Assembly: GCA_022795805.1 (NCBI GenBank) | Contig: JAAWHK010000006.1 | Span: forward strand, 1 to 52,376 | Source of the DNA: Hungatella sp. | GTDB taxonomy: Bacteria; Bacillota; Clostridia; Lachnospirales; Lachnospiraceae | Reading direction: 5' to 3' | Length of the DNA: 52,376 nt | Part shown: in pieces, positions 29,001-33,959 of the stretch | How the letters are laid out: each line of letters opens with the position of its first letter | Position numbering within the stretch: position 1 is the first letter of the stretch | Program-made: the position numbers and the translations under genes | Notes under the pieces: model-generated | The model's input: the letters and a program-made list of their open reading frames with translations, nothing else | Database searches by the model: none | Told to the model about the DNA's origin: nothing

Positions 29001-30101
29001 CGTCTCATGGTCGTACTTGTACAGCTGCACCAGGTAGTCCCCGTCCATACTCTCCTCATGCCGGTAAATCCGAAAGTCCACATTTCCTGCCGCCTCCTGC
29101 TTTACATTTCCCAGAGCTCCATAGTAGCGGCCTGACGGCATGTCTGCCAATTCCATCCAAATCGTTCTCTGGTGATTCTCCAGGGGATGGATTTTCCCAC
29201 CTGTGGCATGGGTTCCCGCGCACTCCACGCATTTCCACACCTGGAGCGTACTGCTGTAGCACTCATCAGGAGAGCCAAACCCTCCTGATGACAGTGCATA
29301 GTCCGTCCCTGACGGATCAAACATTATGTACACGGGCAGCGCCTGGGGATCCGGGTTGGTGACGCGCACCTGTGTCCTGCTTTTCTCCAAAGTCCATCCG
29401 TTGACACTCCCTGACGACCAGCTGGTGCCGTCCGCTGACATCTTTACCGGAACCTTCTCCAGAAAGTCTCCGTCTCTGCCCGACGGATCAAACTCCAGCA
29501 CATATCCCCCTTCCGCGGCCCTGGCATACACCGCACTTTCCAGGGATGTGGCATTCTGCAGCAGGGCAGGGATTCCTTTTCCGCTGTTGGTCTGCGCCGA
29601 TCCGCTTAAAAGGCCTGCCAGCCGCAGATACTGCTCCCCATGGGCTGCCGCATAATCCAGCCACTCATATTTGGAACGAACTTTTGCGGAATGAATCACC
29701 CCTTTTAAGTCCTCCTCCGAAACACCCTTCCCGATGGGCCGCAGGCCGGATGCCTGCGCCCCCTGATTAATGGCAGCTATTTTTCCTGCCGCTGCCCCGT
29801 CGTGGCGGTACGATGCCATGAAGGACAGCATGGACCAAAAGAGGACAGCTCTCTCTTCTGTGTTAAGTCCTTCCCTGGCATCAACCCTCATATATCTATC
29901 GTTCTTCGTGCTGGCCGTATTGGGCGCATAACCTGAGCCGTCAATACAGTAATAATGCCAGTCACTGCCCCAGGCCAGAACAGAGTCTGTATCTGCCAAA
30001 ACCGTTGTTACAGATACATGGGGAAGCATCATCCCGCATATAATCATCACTGCCAAAAAGCCTGGTCCGATGCTGTGCAGCATCTTCTTTATCCTGTACA
30101 C
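16095..30101 (-). CDS. Giant 4668-residue SpaA/CnaB-fold surface protein, fused to a second membrane protein
   Basis: One uninterrupted frame of 4668 codons encodes a secreted multidomain protein. Residues 1-36 are a signal peptide ending near VLA. Residues 37-330 form an N-terminal domain with a lone Cys52 (HYYCIDGSGYAP). From about 340 onward run many SpaA/CnaB (prealbumin-like) beta domains. These show a first-strand Lys (LYKYD, EKLDA, EKYTI, ILKTD, GKEDF, SKKDI), a GAxFxLY strand and a Glu in E..AP.GY. Four tandem domains close the array. LPRTG (4306-4310), a membrane span and KRRR complete a sortase signal. The frame then continues through a second signal peptide into about 300 more residues ending in a membrane span. 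The start is GTG at 30101, with GAGGTG before it; the ATG at 30083 is an alternative. It is the third gene of the surface operon, 24 bp after its neighbour. Adhesion is inferred; no sortase lies in the window. Confidence 0.9.
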   Translation of the reverse strand: MYRIKKMLHSIGPGFLAVMIICGMMLPHVSVTTVLADTDSVLAWGSDWHYYCIDGSGYAPNTASTKNDRYMRVDAREGLNTEERAVLFWSMLSFMASYRHDGAAAGKIAAINQGAQASGLRPIGKGVSEEDLKGVIHSAKVRSKYEWLDYAAAHGEQYLRLAGLLSGSAQTNSGKGIPALLQNATSLESAVYARAAEGGYVLEFDPSGRDGDFLEKVPVKMSADGTSWSSGSVNGWTLEKSRTQVRVTNPDPQALPVYIMFDPSGTDYALSSGGFGSPDECYSSTLQVWKCVECAGTHATGGKIHPLENHQRTIWMELADMPSGRYYGALGNVKQEAAGNVDFRIYRHEESMDGDYLVQLYKYDHETGQPLKGAVFDLYERFDDKERMNRENRGVGEIYTDSMGHSPVFWDGFRLVTSVCTDESGHASYKLEKQYYYDKTFCDGHPAPAFGAAPEDGGENGDGDENEDSYGAKVYTDEEEYEEDDGGVSGAGSAELARQWLACVEACEARAEDGTHFHWIMDAVDADAIETVASSGEIADCGSCESADAETAYERSGCKEDCEATYKAFISMRYSYTFVEKKARDGYVLHGLHREDVPIEIITTDASQNGANGVFGGGYSNNMKGGAKTEPRAGKRETGGTAAEEDSEPKPGREGNEIRTRKTTTVRKAIVKYEDFIWGDEPVQKADMTEDGFREEAPIVLDDGTPSDAAREEEHTTDWTASPSDAEHRKETNDETYREEIRTAEADAFTFSRADLYQAAAEGGEGRDGSSLFDSAYAQALNSASKGSQVEKGPSDLYSHGGGVDGAEEAWRIYDHRTEGELHINKRDMALESQEKEGYSSYGDTQGDAALEGAVYGLFAAEDLIHPDGTTGVVFRQNDLVSIAAVDKEGDASFLAITEAPGYTYDYRKGSLTPVQGGWNLKAPDNLYVKTQEIDDYRADGKYVRSYRDLRTENGNCWIGRPLLMGNYYVKELSRSEGYELSVNGKGDPVSNRGYSLEVTIPRGEGSAAVTRAPYVELQSSGEEEDTMPNVINFEVTSQGTGSRGYDIALSLFPRGARLYRKDTSQVEEQVETVTGQKEKQYLFDAWGQPIYQRADADNMYPKQNPDGSFVTEEAPVIAVIPSMGAAQIKTLDETAASEILDSGPDGRNDRERNKKPLELNGSDDTRFLYVKMKVEAVLRACGFETPRQTDRESGQEEYSGRTKGVYDCGIRQGEPDYLGISGADAGSPAVKTVYGHPVADVEIPRLRPDGSLVTVGDAILSLLDFYGENPWYGFGGIHGYEETQDGWRFRLYAGAAGNPADFVVAGRTQQDHVIYHRIPWIPDTKEESPRWMYVRYGARLSEDVFGTYEDFRSWEILGQYRCSAVLINDAYALGDGTIRSKTVRQNVYYEKGETICGPDGSPLQAYEWVDVMSVTTQIRDVFTWTEIPVKSIGENLVGHSPGRYADAYGDVKNDKEESLYVWYKLVLPRREAVLTQKDIDRLPPDCGYTAGDTIGYGDYALRVLGAQIQVYLDYESQTITGDGVYVKPAGLVYPGQEYTYQDGAAKPGEGTRRKPIGVQERVITQNIKVTKSIKDPNFVKDGTADKTVENFRFKVYLKSNLERLYRDEEGRITWMDRKGREINPDAAISSHPGLVPKIYTKTLHKVSPLYKDPLDSVIANKSLYGMEKGYISGRQNEGYTAVLETKAGTYNYEKFFDAISVANGDKWRDASPSYTSYRPLGNAVNRSQAAEENRTVSDRVRQFAIDWYLDQEVEKLGKGGHVTYSDQLYDQALWEAVKKADNYLKPFFAYDLDRIYAVKWDSETDGGKDGDQTTLSADKREEGWCSGISASLPYGTYIVAEQQPRYAHLGDLKNRHYEIDHPREIAVPAVYEDFQGAVGTPQTMSGYYTYRRELTPEERAARYLIRFNQEDHVIRAGNHHGDFQVYKYGRAVGTISNGAAQTGAGHYFALTQDKYKPIQNYYNQEDDRSTGDVPYYLTEGMSGRKGISAVYRYSSVSETGSGAVMAGALKAHDGAYSQALVPWSLAAADSERKDMEPVQGGESSYRGSAYANFINIPYRSRLRIEKLDAQTHENLFHDGAIFRIYRAKRDESEYGTGETRTYEETTLITGSKEFLQGMGASQITSAARKSPGAGEIYTGFVAEGTPVCSEEDQVILTDVWGAKVGDFKAYTTTRDGIMENADGDGTVFGDQNAGYLETPQELDAGAYVLVEISPPAGYTRTRPVALEIYSDQIVYCKNGNSRAKILSTVYKRAWEMAEAGGGGKRNPADLARIYIENAPIKLRVEKRKNPDHQVTYKINGRVEGSLTEIGGSDALEYAYSQGGYLGYGWKKGTLEYLKQQKDAGAQVEIIYHDGVFAGYGYVTVSAQKETDENPYVAGAMMVLYEGLELKPSGDKEDYGFEGLVVERGSAGAVTRMYVKEGYAGTRIEFSDSREEARQKEGVPGVWDGIIVERSDTDILYYDLGDLDVFVKKRSGGKTVTYGYDIDHGLIELEQLEEDRNNIDRTDRENSVFAFKGGTPYLELTGGCFTEMSYGKEDKILTVPEGTDIYHLDREGNRDARVDPHTGMAYVEQNETGRIYVWPVIVTKDGSGRRIGTDKITTSRTATLNEHEENGYLTGSWKPEEKEDSHHMATVIQNAKGENMEGEAVFHENNGVFEKLLRPVIDEHGLPVYFSWSGREYERETWLYDRDGDPVRQKSSDLLENYQKASYLAENPESGDRSQNRIYHRYGESYLLENIWISGEVSPNDPFDRKMTEGQADILKRIPAGTYIMEELEAPEGYVKGLPVGITVEETERVQLSQMEDDSIKVLVRKLDDTAEYGYDILDMGRTDRQGSHPVIGNLREGKGSFGHGQIRGARLALFEAEKRGEKTVRKKEEAAVTWETGQEPLFVRELAAGTYLLEETGTPDGFVTADPVEVTVGSTSQVQIFEMYNDHTKVEFEKYTIDGKKKVPVEGAGFTLYEASVDANGQVIFDDGKPRYDKGKIIDSWKSSNGGIFRGFAEAFEEMYRDYGTSARSISWSGEGNDYRAEYVSHQQIDASAAGGESSLFPTSADIRFRTLEGQDIRIVVYEQQHTGQGRDYVFEYQFDYRRLTDINDYAAAYTTIEGIRRMDYLPAGKSYVLAETEPPRGYHAAADRLITVGDTIQVQRHGILNQESLLLVSKCWKTGQEDQEYTAELTGARLALYRADEKGELVREPEYLAAEWLSGMDGTYSEDDWINGRIPQGYKNGDKKPHELRQLPEGIYYLVELESPDYYTRIEPIRIVFSQNEQVQLVRAWDEPVKGSLEILKTDESGSLLQGAVFELTAYRGFERVPVFVRTVSDQDGKVKVEDLPVGEPDQDGNILPYRYRLREVTPPDGYASDLQIHTFWFEPDCQGETWEYGQKAEASVAVVNSRTKIFVGKEDFGSPDQWVEGAELAIYRTWGRDEQGNYMYDDQMPAALWTTGPEERHMVEGLAAGGTYILLEKSAPNGYEVMKPLIFTISADGRRICYVSGNMGNVVMYTREGSDAIDSVEIQGRYGVKVEMELRGEDKEVIASWTAGGGGHILRESDGIRDGEIYHITETTVYSDGAREITRRTTKRCHMTVEGTWTVEDRTVDRVQVKLSHEDGTEIRRWNPSEIMPGMVVENPAAPETPRIIVNGGKGAVKASDPVSTVIICTNTELKTADITLTVSPGQELTVIDPEAGDLRDGQIQYTLKQVAPGESRQVGFTSELSQDAKMVSIHAVSRCMGKSREEKKEIPVLQENRLILFNEVTGTGKKDAGRGDSDFRVQFYTDKGEEIKGRLEYEGSRSGTVASGGILRLSANEYVSVDPGAIYRNIGHRILDIQGERSVEGQTGAQGACAFFTREETDWADRAIFRKGCTYRISETTYYADGTTRESGKVRFSLDGKVSLAGVTAADRKQEVYVSKKDIAGQKELEGALMQVKKEDGTILEEWISGKEPHLLETVLEPGITYILYEKEAPEGYGYEEEIPFQVEKGECVNRIIMEDKKTHVVFGKKDLTGQEEIPGAKMQIRDEKGAVVDEWISGTTPHEVMGILEAGKTYSLHEETAPDGYGYASDVLFTVSMDGKPDKVEMRDAPTCAELSKTDITGGRELPGAKMEVLDQKGNRICQWISTEKPYKLTGVLKAGETYTLRETAPPDGYAWGTDVKFTVSKDGSVDRVIMKDEATRVEIVKTDSKTGEVLAGAALELLTLDGAVAEAWTSTGEAHVIEGKLCAGQTYMVRERRAPAGYGAMAQNIRFTVPKGAERIVVEVENGRKPYIPQIPEKPKAPEKTGKVYTNYQSVMTAHGGTMYQTFTNLGLPRTGNRGQSLLWTLCLAGAGICYMWATERLKRRRGLKEKFFVILCVCAALNMVRPVSAHAETVEVKPEGRLTVTGDVYGNEDELPDVPPGIYEYGEDVYVRRSYQVVEAMTEEGMKEVEETVIYEEVEQTDTLPETIQITVTDERYKTEYIREFPILDVQFYNWRWISGFELPITVEEADAETYELNGTEVPAQEDHPFAGYERELLSLAQINPDYYRILEVRWTGEAWLGEDGKVYRNGVATGEKYVADCRAVYGGQTVLPSAKGVAWQAMYEREEEETQTSAEMAENLAETWQLHVLETTGPSEDMDDEKKEGEAVWMRITLEEVLLSAGIFLLLLPILFIFIRRHQKSGKSLKKQDFLV
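17082..17088 (-). promoter_or_regulatory. AAGGAGG inside the coding sequence at the fusion join
   Basis: The codons for the basic KRRRG tail of the sorting signal spell AAGGAGGGG. This could serve as an internal ribosome binding site for the TTG at 17078. The GGGG at 17080-17083 is the point where loss of one base would bring a TGA into frame. Confidence 0.4.
17095..17186 (-). other. Internal LPXTG cell-wall sorting signal
   Basis: LPRTG (17172-17186, residues 4306-4310) is followed by about 22 mostly hydrophobic residues (LLWTLCLAGAGICYMW) and the basic stop KRRR. This is the full three-part sortase signal. It is unusual in being 358 residues from the end of the frame. Confidence 0.85.
17330..18390 (-). 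repeat. Four tandem SpaA/CnaB domains of about 88 residues
   Basis: Four consecutive domains (starting near 18390, 18126, 17862 and 17595) share the same order. First comes a strand with Lys (SKKDI, GKKDL, SKTDI, VKTDS), then GA..(Q/E)(V/I/L), then EWISG or a variant, then a Glu in E..AP.GYG, and then a last strand. The last strand has Asp at the acceptor place in three domains (IIMEDKK, VEMRDAP, VIMKDEA) and Asn in the fourth. This is the Lys/Glu/Asp or Asn pattern of self-forming isopeptide bonds. The DNA copies have diverged, so this is old duplication. Confidence 0.8.
28416..28595 (-). other. Six-cysteine insert in the first SpaA domain of the giant protein
   Basis: Within an acidic insert, three Cys pairs occur at residues 503/507 (CVEAC), 541/544 (CGSC) and 558/562 (CKEDC). 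The giant protein is otherwise poor in Cys. The pairs may form disulfides or bind metal outside the cell; this is inference. Confidence 0.6.
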
Positions 30102-30125
30102 CTGCGCTTCACCTCACTATAACCC

Positions 30126-33100
30126 TTATTTTTTCTGTACCTGCTTTTCCACAATCCACTCTCCCTGGGAATTCACAAAGTAACCGTCAGGAGTCTTCCC
30201 ATCTTTAAAAAGAGAGCCTCTGTATCCGTCGGAGATCTCCTGAAAATAGTAGCAGCAAAGCTGTCTGTCATTTCCCCCGATCCAGTTCCATCCGGTTACC
30301 ATACGTCCCTTTGTATTGTCTGATACAGGATTTAAATAGTAGCGGCGACCATCCGCATCCGTGTACCACCCGGTTACCATATGACCCTGGGCATCGAAAC
30401 GAAACCAGTCAGAGCTGTTCTGTCCCTTTTTGCTGTCTGCATAGGGATTCTGCACATAGACCCACTCATTTTTGCAGATATGTCCGTCTACTGTCAGCGT
30501 CCACTCTCCGCCCGCTGTCTGTGTCCATGTGCCCTGCTTTCCCTGAATGCCGATATAAGGGCTGCCGATGGCCGGTTTTTTTATGCTGTTTCCTGTCATG
30601 ATGCCCTCAACTCCTGGTCCGCTGTCCCGGCTGCCACCGATGCGGCCGCTGCCTCCCGAAGAGCTTTTCTGATATTTTACTGTCTGGTCCTCTGCCGTCA
30701 GGCGGATCACCACCTCAACAGTATCTTTCGCCTCCCCTTTTTCCGCCTGCGCCTGTATCAGAACCCTCTTCTCGCTTTCCGCCTTTTTGCTCCCTGCTGC
30801 TGATGCTGCATTCATGGTTTCCGCGATCCACGGCGCATTCTTCACGGGACTCATTACCCCTTCCTCCGAAACGGCCAGGATTCCCGGAACTGTGCTGCTC
30901 CACGTAATATTTTTCAGATAGGGCTGATGCAGCTTATCCTCCGCCCACGCCGGCTCCAGAGATGTCTGCAGCCTTACATCCTCAAACCCCTCGTATTTAA
31001 TGGACGGTTTTTCTGAATCTCCGCTCCTGACCACTGACAGTCTGTACTCTCTCCTGGAGGGCAGTATCTTCACCTGCCGTGGCCAGATCTCTGTCTCATC
31101 CTCCGTGACAAAGCGAAGGGTAATCGTACATTTTGCCTCCACTATTCCGTGCGTCTGATCCTGAGCCACGGCAGTCACAACTTCTTCATGAACAGCCTGC
31201 CCCTCCAGCTTTCTGTACGGATCCGCCTTCCTCAGCTGATCATCCTCCCGGATCACATTCTGAATCCATGCCGGATTGGCTTTTCCCGCCGCGTCAAACC
31301 GCAGCTCTATGCGGCAGTTCTCCTGATGCTCTCCTGTAGGCGTAAGTTTTATAATCTGGCCGCTCTCCTGATCCCTCCATATAACATTCTTGTAAAAAGG
31401 CTGCTGAGGATATAAATCAGCCGCCAGTATCACCGGCTCTGTGCAGGTAATCGTCTCCTCCGGATTTATACGGCTGCCTGTCAGCCTTCTGGTAATGGTG
31501 CAGACCATATTGGATTCGTTCAGGTTCAGCCCTTCCACTCTTCTCGTAGTCTGATCCAGGATCTGCAGTGTCACATTCACTTTGCAGTTGGCATAGACCG
31601 GCTTCTGATCTGCGGATGTCCGGGGATCAGAAGCCGCCGTCACCACGGCGCTCTGCTCATACACATTGGGGCTGATGGCTTCCATATAATCATTGTCCGC
31701 CTGTTTTTGGATCTCCCGGTTTAGTATTCCATGAATAAAATTGCTGTCCAGGCTGGGCATTACGGCTGCGTCCTCGCTGGTATAGCCTGCCGGGGAGGTA
31801 AGCGTCAGAAGATTTTTGTCGTCCACAGACCACATCAGAGTGTGGTCCGCCGCATTTCCCGTCCTGTTCAGCTCCCCATGTATCCGCACCGGCTGCACTT
31901 CCACTGCCGTGTCCAGATTTCCGTTGATATACCGCGCCGCCAGCACCCCGTTTTCATCCCTCACTTCCGTGACAATATCCGGGTTTTTTCTGTCCCCCTT
32001 TCGCGTCTGAGTCACCGAGATGGTGGTCTCTGCGGGAGTCAGGACAATTTCGGTGGTCACCTTTATATACTCCGCATTGATTTCCGTATCGCACTCCGGC
32101 ATACGGAAACTGTAGCTCCCTCCGTTGACATAAGTCATAGGCTGTTTTTCTCCGCTCTCGTCAATATACGCAGGCGGCCTGACGCCTCCCTGCTCCGCGG
32201 CATCCATGACCATCTGATAACGGCTGCCTCCACTGTTTTTCGCCGCCGTCGCCACGGATACGGTTACCCCCGGCGCCACGGCACCGCAGTGATCCTTATC
32301 AAATGTGCGGTAGTAGGTATTGGAGCCTGTCGGGACAGCCGTCAGGGAAGCCACATCCGTATCGTACGTTCCGTTGGCATTGGCAGCATCAATCCGCGGC
32401 ACTGACAGAAGATAACCTCTCACCGGTTCGCCCTGGTAACCCGGCGCGTAGTGATCGAGGCTGAATGGAAGGTCCCTGTCATATCCGTCCGCCGTAAACT
32501 CTCTCTCCAGCTTCTGAGTCACCAGATACCTGACGCCGTCCTCCAGCTCTTCATAAAAATATCTGTCTTGGCATCCGTTTTCCATAATACCCGCCACTGT
32601 AGCATACCTGGTTCCGTTATCTGTCCAGTAACCGATATGGGCGCGGCTGGTAAACACATTATCGCCGTCCTGCCCGGATCCGAATACGGTTTTGGCCTTT
32701 CCCGCGGTGTTGGCAAACAGATAGGAAACGTTGCTTCCCTTCTCTGTGCCATAGGTAAACACTCCCTGCCTCATGCCCACAAAGGTGCCCTCCCGGGATG
32801 CGGTGCCGTTGTTGGTGCGGCCGATATCACCTGCAAACCGCGCCAATATAAGATTGCCGCTTTCATACAGACCAACCATACCTCCCACCGCCTTGGCCCC
32901 GTTTCCTCCGATGGTCCCTTCCACATAGGAGTTGTAGATATTGGCATCGTCCATGCGCCCGGCAATCCCTCCTACATAACCGTTTCCACGGATCCGGTCC
33001 CCGCTGGTGTTCTGGGTCATAACTGCATTGTCCACCAGGTCCGCTCCCACGGCCTGTCCCGCGATTCCCCCTGTAAAACTGCTTCCCCCTTCTGACAGGA

Positions 33101-33935
33101 CGGCGATCCCTCGTGCCTGGCAGTTCTCGATGACAGCTCTTCCTCCTTTTCCTTCCACGATGCCTGCAATCCCTCCTGCATCGCCGGTTCCCCGCACATA
33201 CCCGGATACCTGGACATTACGGATACACGCATCGCCGGTCACTGCCCCTGCCAGAACTCCTGTCCGGTCTCCCCCGTAGATCTCATAAGCCTCGATCTTT
33301 AAGTCGCATATGCTCCCGCCGTCAATAAGCCCGAAAAGCCCGGCATAATCCGGAGCCGTCTCCGCCCTGTGTATCTTCAGACCCTTAATTGTGTTTCCGC
33401 ATCCGTCGAAGCTGCCGGAGAATCCATGGGTTATATCCTTCCCTAAATCCTCCTCGCACGTATACCAGCCGATGGGATTCCAGCTTCCGTTGTTGAGATT
33501 CAGATTCCCCAGATCCACATCCTGGGTCAGTTCAAAATACATCCCTCTGAAACTGTTTCCCGCCGCCACCAGCTCTGACAGACCCATAAGATGAGACAGA
33601 CTGCTTAACTGATACGGCTTCGTCGCCGTCCCCTCCCCGGGGAAGTCCATATCCCCTGTCCATCCGTCCCACAGATTACCCGTGGCGGAAATTCTGAGAT
33701 CATTGGGGGATATGACGTTGGTCTCTTCCTCTGTCTCCCTGCGGCCGGATATCTCCGGTTTTGGCAGCGCTTCCCCGGCCCTGATGCCGTTTGACGTCGT
33801 AGCTGCCCTTTCCATCGACTCATTCCTATAGTTCTCCACAGAGCCGTATATGGATGCGGCCGGCATAAATGCCTGTATCGTAAGGCCTGAAACCATGGCC
33901 CACAAAAGGGCTGTCCGATTTTTTCTTTTTCGCAT
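30126..33935 (-). CDS. Secreted GLUG-repeat protein with Big-like domains and wall-binding C-terminus
   Basis: This 1269-residue protein starts with a signal peptide (MRKRKNRTALLWAM and a hydrophobic core ending near ASIYG). Residues about 190-360 carry at least six GLUG-type turns (AGLFGLIDGG, AGGIAGIVEG, TGGIAGQAVG, VGGIAGRMDD, VGGMVGLYES), typical of a beta-helix passenger. Residues about 610-1080 look like Big/Ig-like modules. The last 140 residues are aromatic wall-binding repeats (MVTGWYTDADGRRYYLNP, then TKGRMVTGWNW) of the choline- or glucan-binding kind, which would hold it non-covalently on the envelope. There is no sortase motif. It is the middle gene of the surface operon, 24 bp from each neighbour, with AAGGAG before the ATG. 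Its ligand and role are unknown. Confidence 0.88.
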   Translation of the reverse strand: MRKRKNRTALLWAMVSGLTIQAFMPAASIYGSVENYRNESMERAATTSNGIRAGEALPKPEISGRRETEEETNVISPNDLRISATGNLWDGWTGDMDFPGEGTATKPYQLSSLSHLMGLSELVAAGNSFRGMYFELTQDVDLGNLNLNNGSWNPIGWYTCEEDLGKDITHGFSGSFDGCGNTIKGLKIHRAETAPDYAGLFGLIDGGSICDLKIEAYEIYGGDRTGVLAGAVTGDACIRNVQVSGYVRGTGDAGGIAGIVEGKGGRAVIENCQARGIAVLSEGGSSFTGGIAGQAVGADLVDNAVMTQNTSGDRIRGNGYVGGIAGRMDDANIYNSYVEGTIGGNGAKAVGGMVGLYESGNLILARFAGDIGRTNNGTASREGTFVGMRQGVFTYGTEKGSNVSYLFANTAGKAKTVFGSGQDGDNVFTSRAHIGYWTDNGTRYATVAGIMENGCQDRYFYEELEDGVRYLVTQKLEREFTADGYDRDLPFSLDHYAPGYQGEPVRGYLLSVPRIDAANANGTYDTDVASLTAVPTGSNTYYRTFDKDHCGAVAPGVTVSVATAAKNSGGSRYQMVMDAAEQGGVRPPAYIDESGEKQPMTYVNGGSYSFRMPECDTEINAEYIKVTTEIVLTPAETTISVTQTRKGDRKNPDIVTEVRDENGVLAARYINGNLDTAVEVQPVRIHGELNRTGNAADHTLMWSVDDKNLLTLTSPAGYTSEDAAVMPSLDSNFIHGILNREIQKQADNDYMEAISPNVYEQSAVVTAASDPRTSADQKPVYANCKVNVTLQILDQTTRRVEGLNLNESNMVCTITRRLTGSRINPEETITCTEPVILAADLYPQQPFYKNVIWRDQESGQIIKLTPTGEHQENCRIELRFDAAGKANPAWIQNVIREDDQLRKADPYRKLEGQAVHEEVVTAVAQDQTHGIVEAKCTITLRFVTEDETEIWPRQVKILPSRREYRLSVVRSGDSEKPSIKYEGFEDVRLQTSLEPAWAEDKLHQPYLKNITWSSTVPGILAVSEEGVMSPVKNAPWIAETMNAASAAGSKKAESEKRVLIQAQAEKGEAKDTVEVVIRLTAEDQTVKYQKSSSGGSGRIGGSRDSGPGVEGIMTGNSIKKPAIGSPYIGIQGKQGTWTQTAGGEWTLTVDGHICKNEWVYVQNPYADSKKGQNSSDWFRFDAQGHMVTGWYTDADGRRYYLNPVSDNTKGRMVTGWNWIGGNDRQLCCYYFQEISDGYRGSLFKDGKTPDGYFVNSQGEWIVEKQVQKK
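30129..30560 (-). repeat. Wall-binding (choline/glucan-binding-like) repeat module, C-terminal copy
   Basis: The module has the order TGW, then GRRYYLNPVSD, then TKGRMVTGWNW, then YYF, then GKTPDGY and SQGEWI. The same order and many of the same residues occur at the N-terminus of the gene next upstream. Confidence 0.8.
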
Positions 33936-33959
33936 ATATTAGGTTCTCCTTCCTCTTCT

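Noticed and set aside
29900..30000. Thioester (TED) domain around Cys52 of the giant protein
   Set aside because: A Tyr-Cys near the mature N-terminus is suggestive, but the matching Gln segment of thioester domains was not found, so it is not called.
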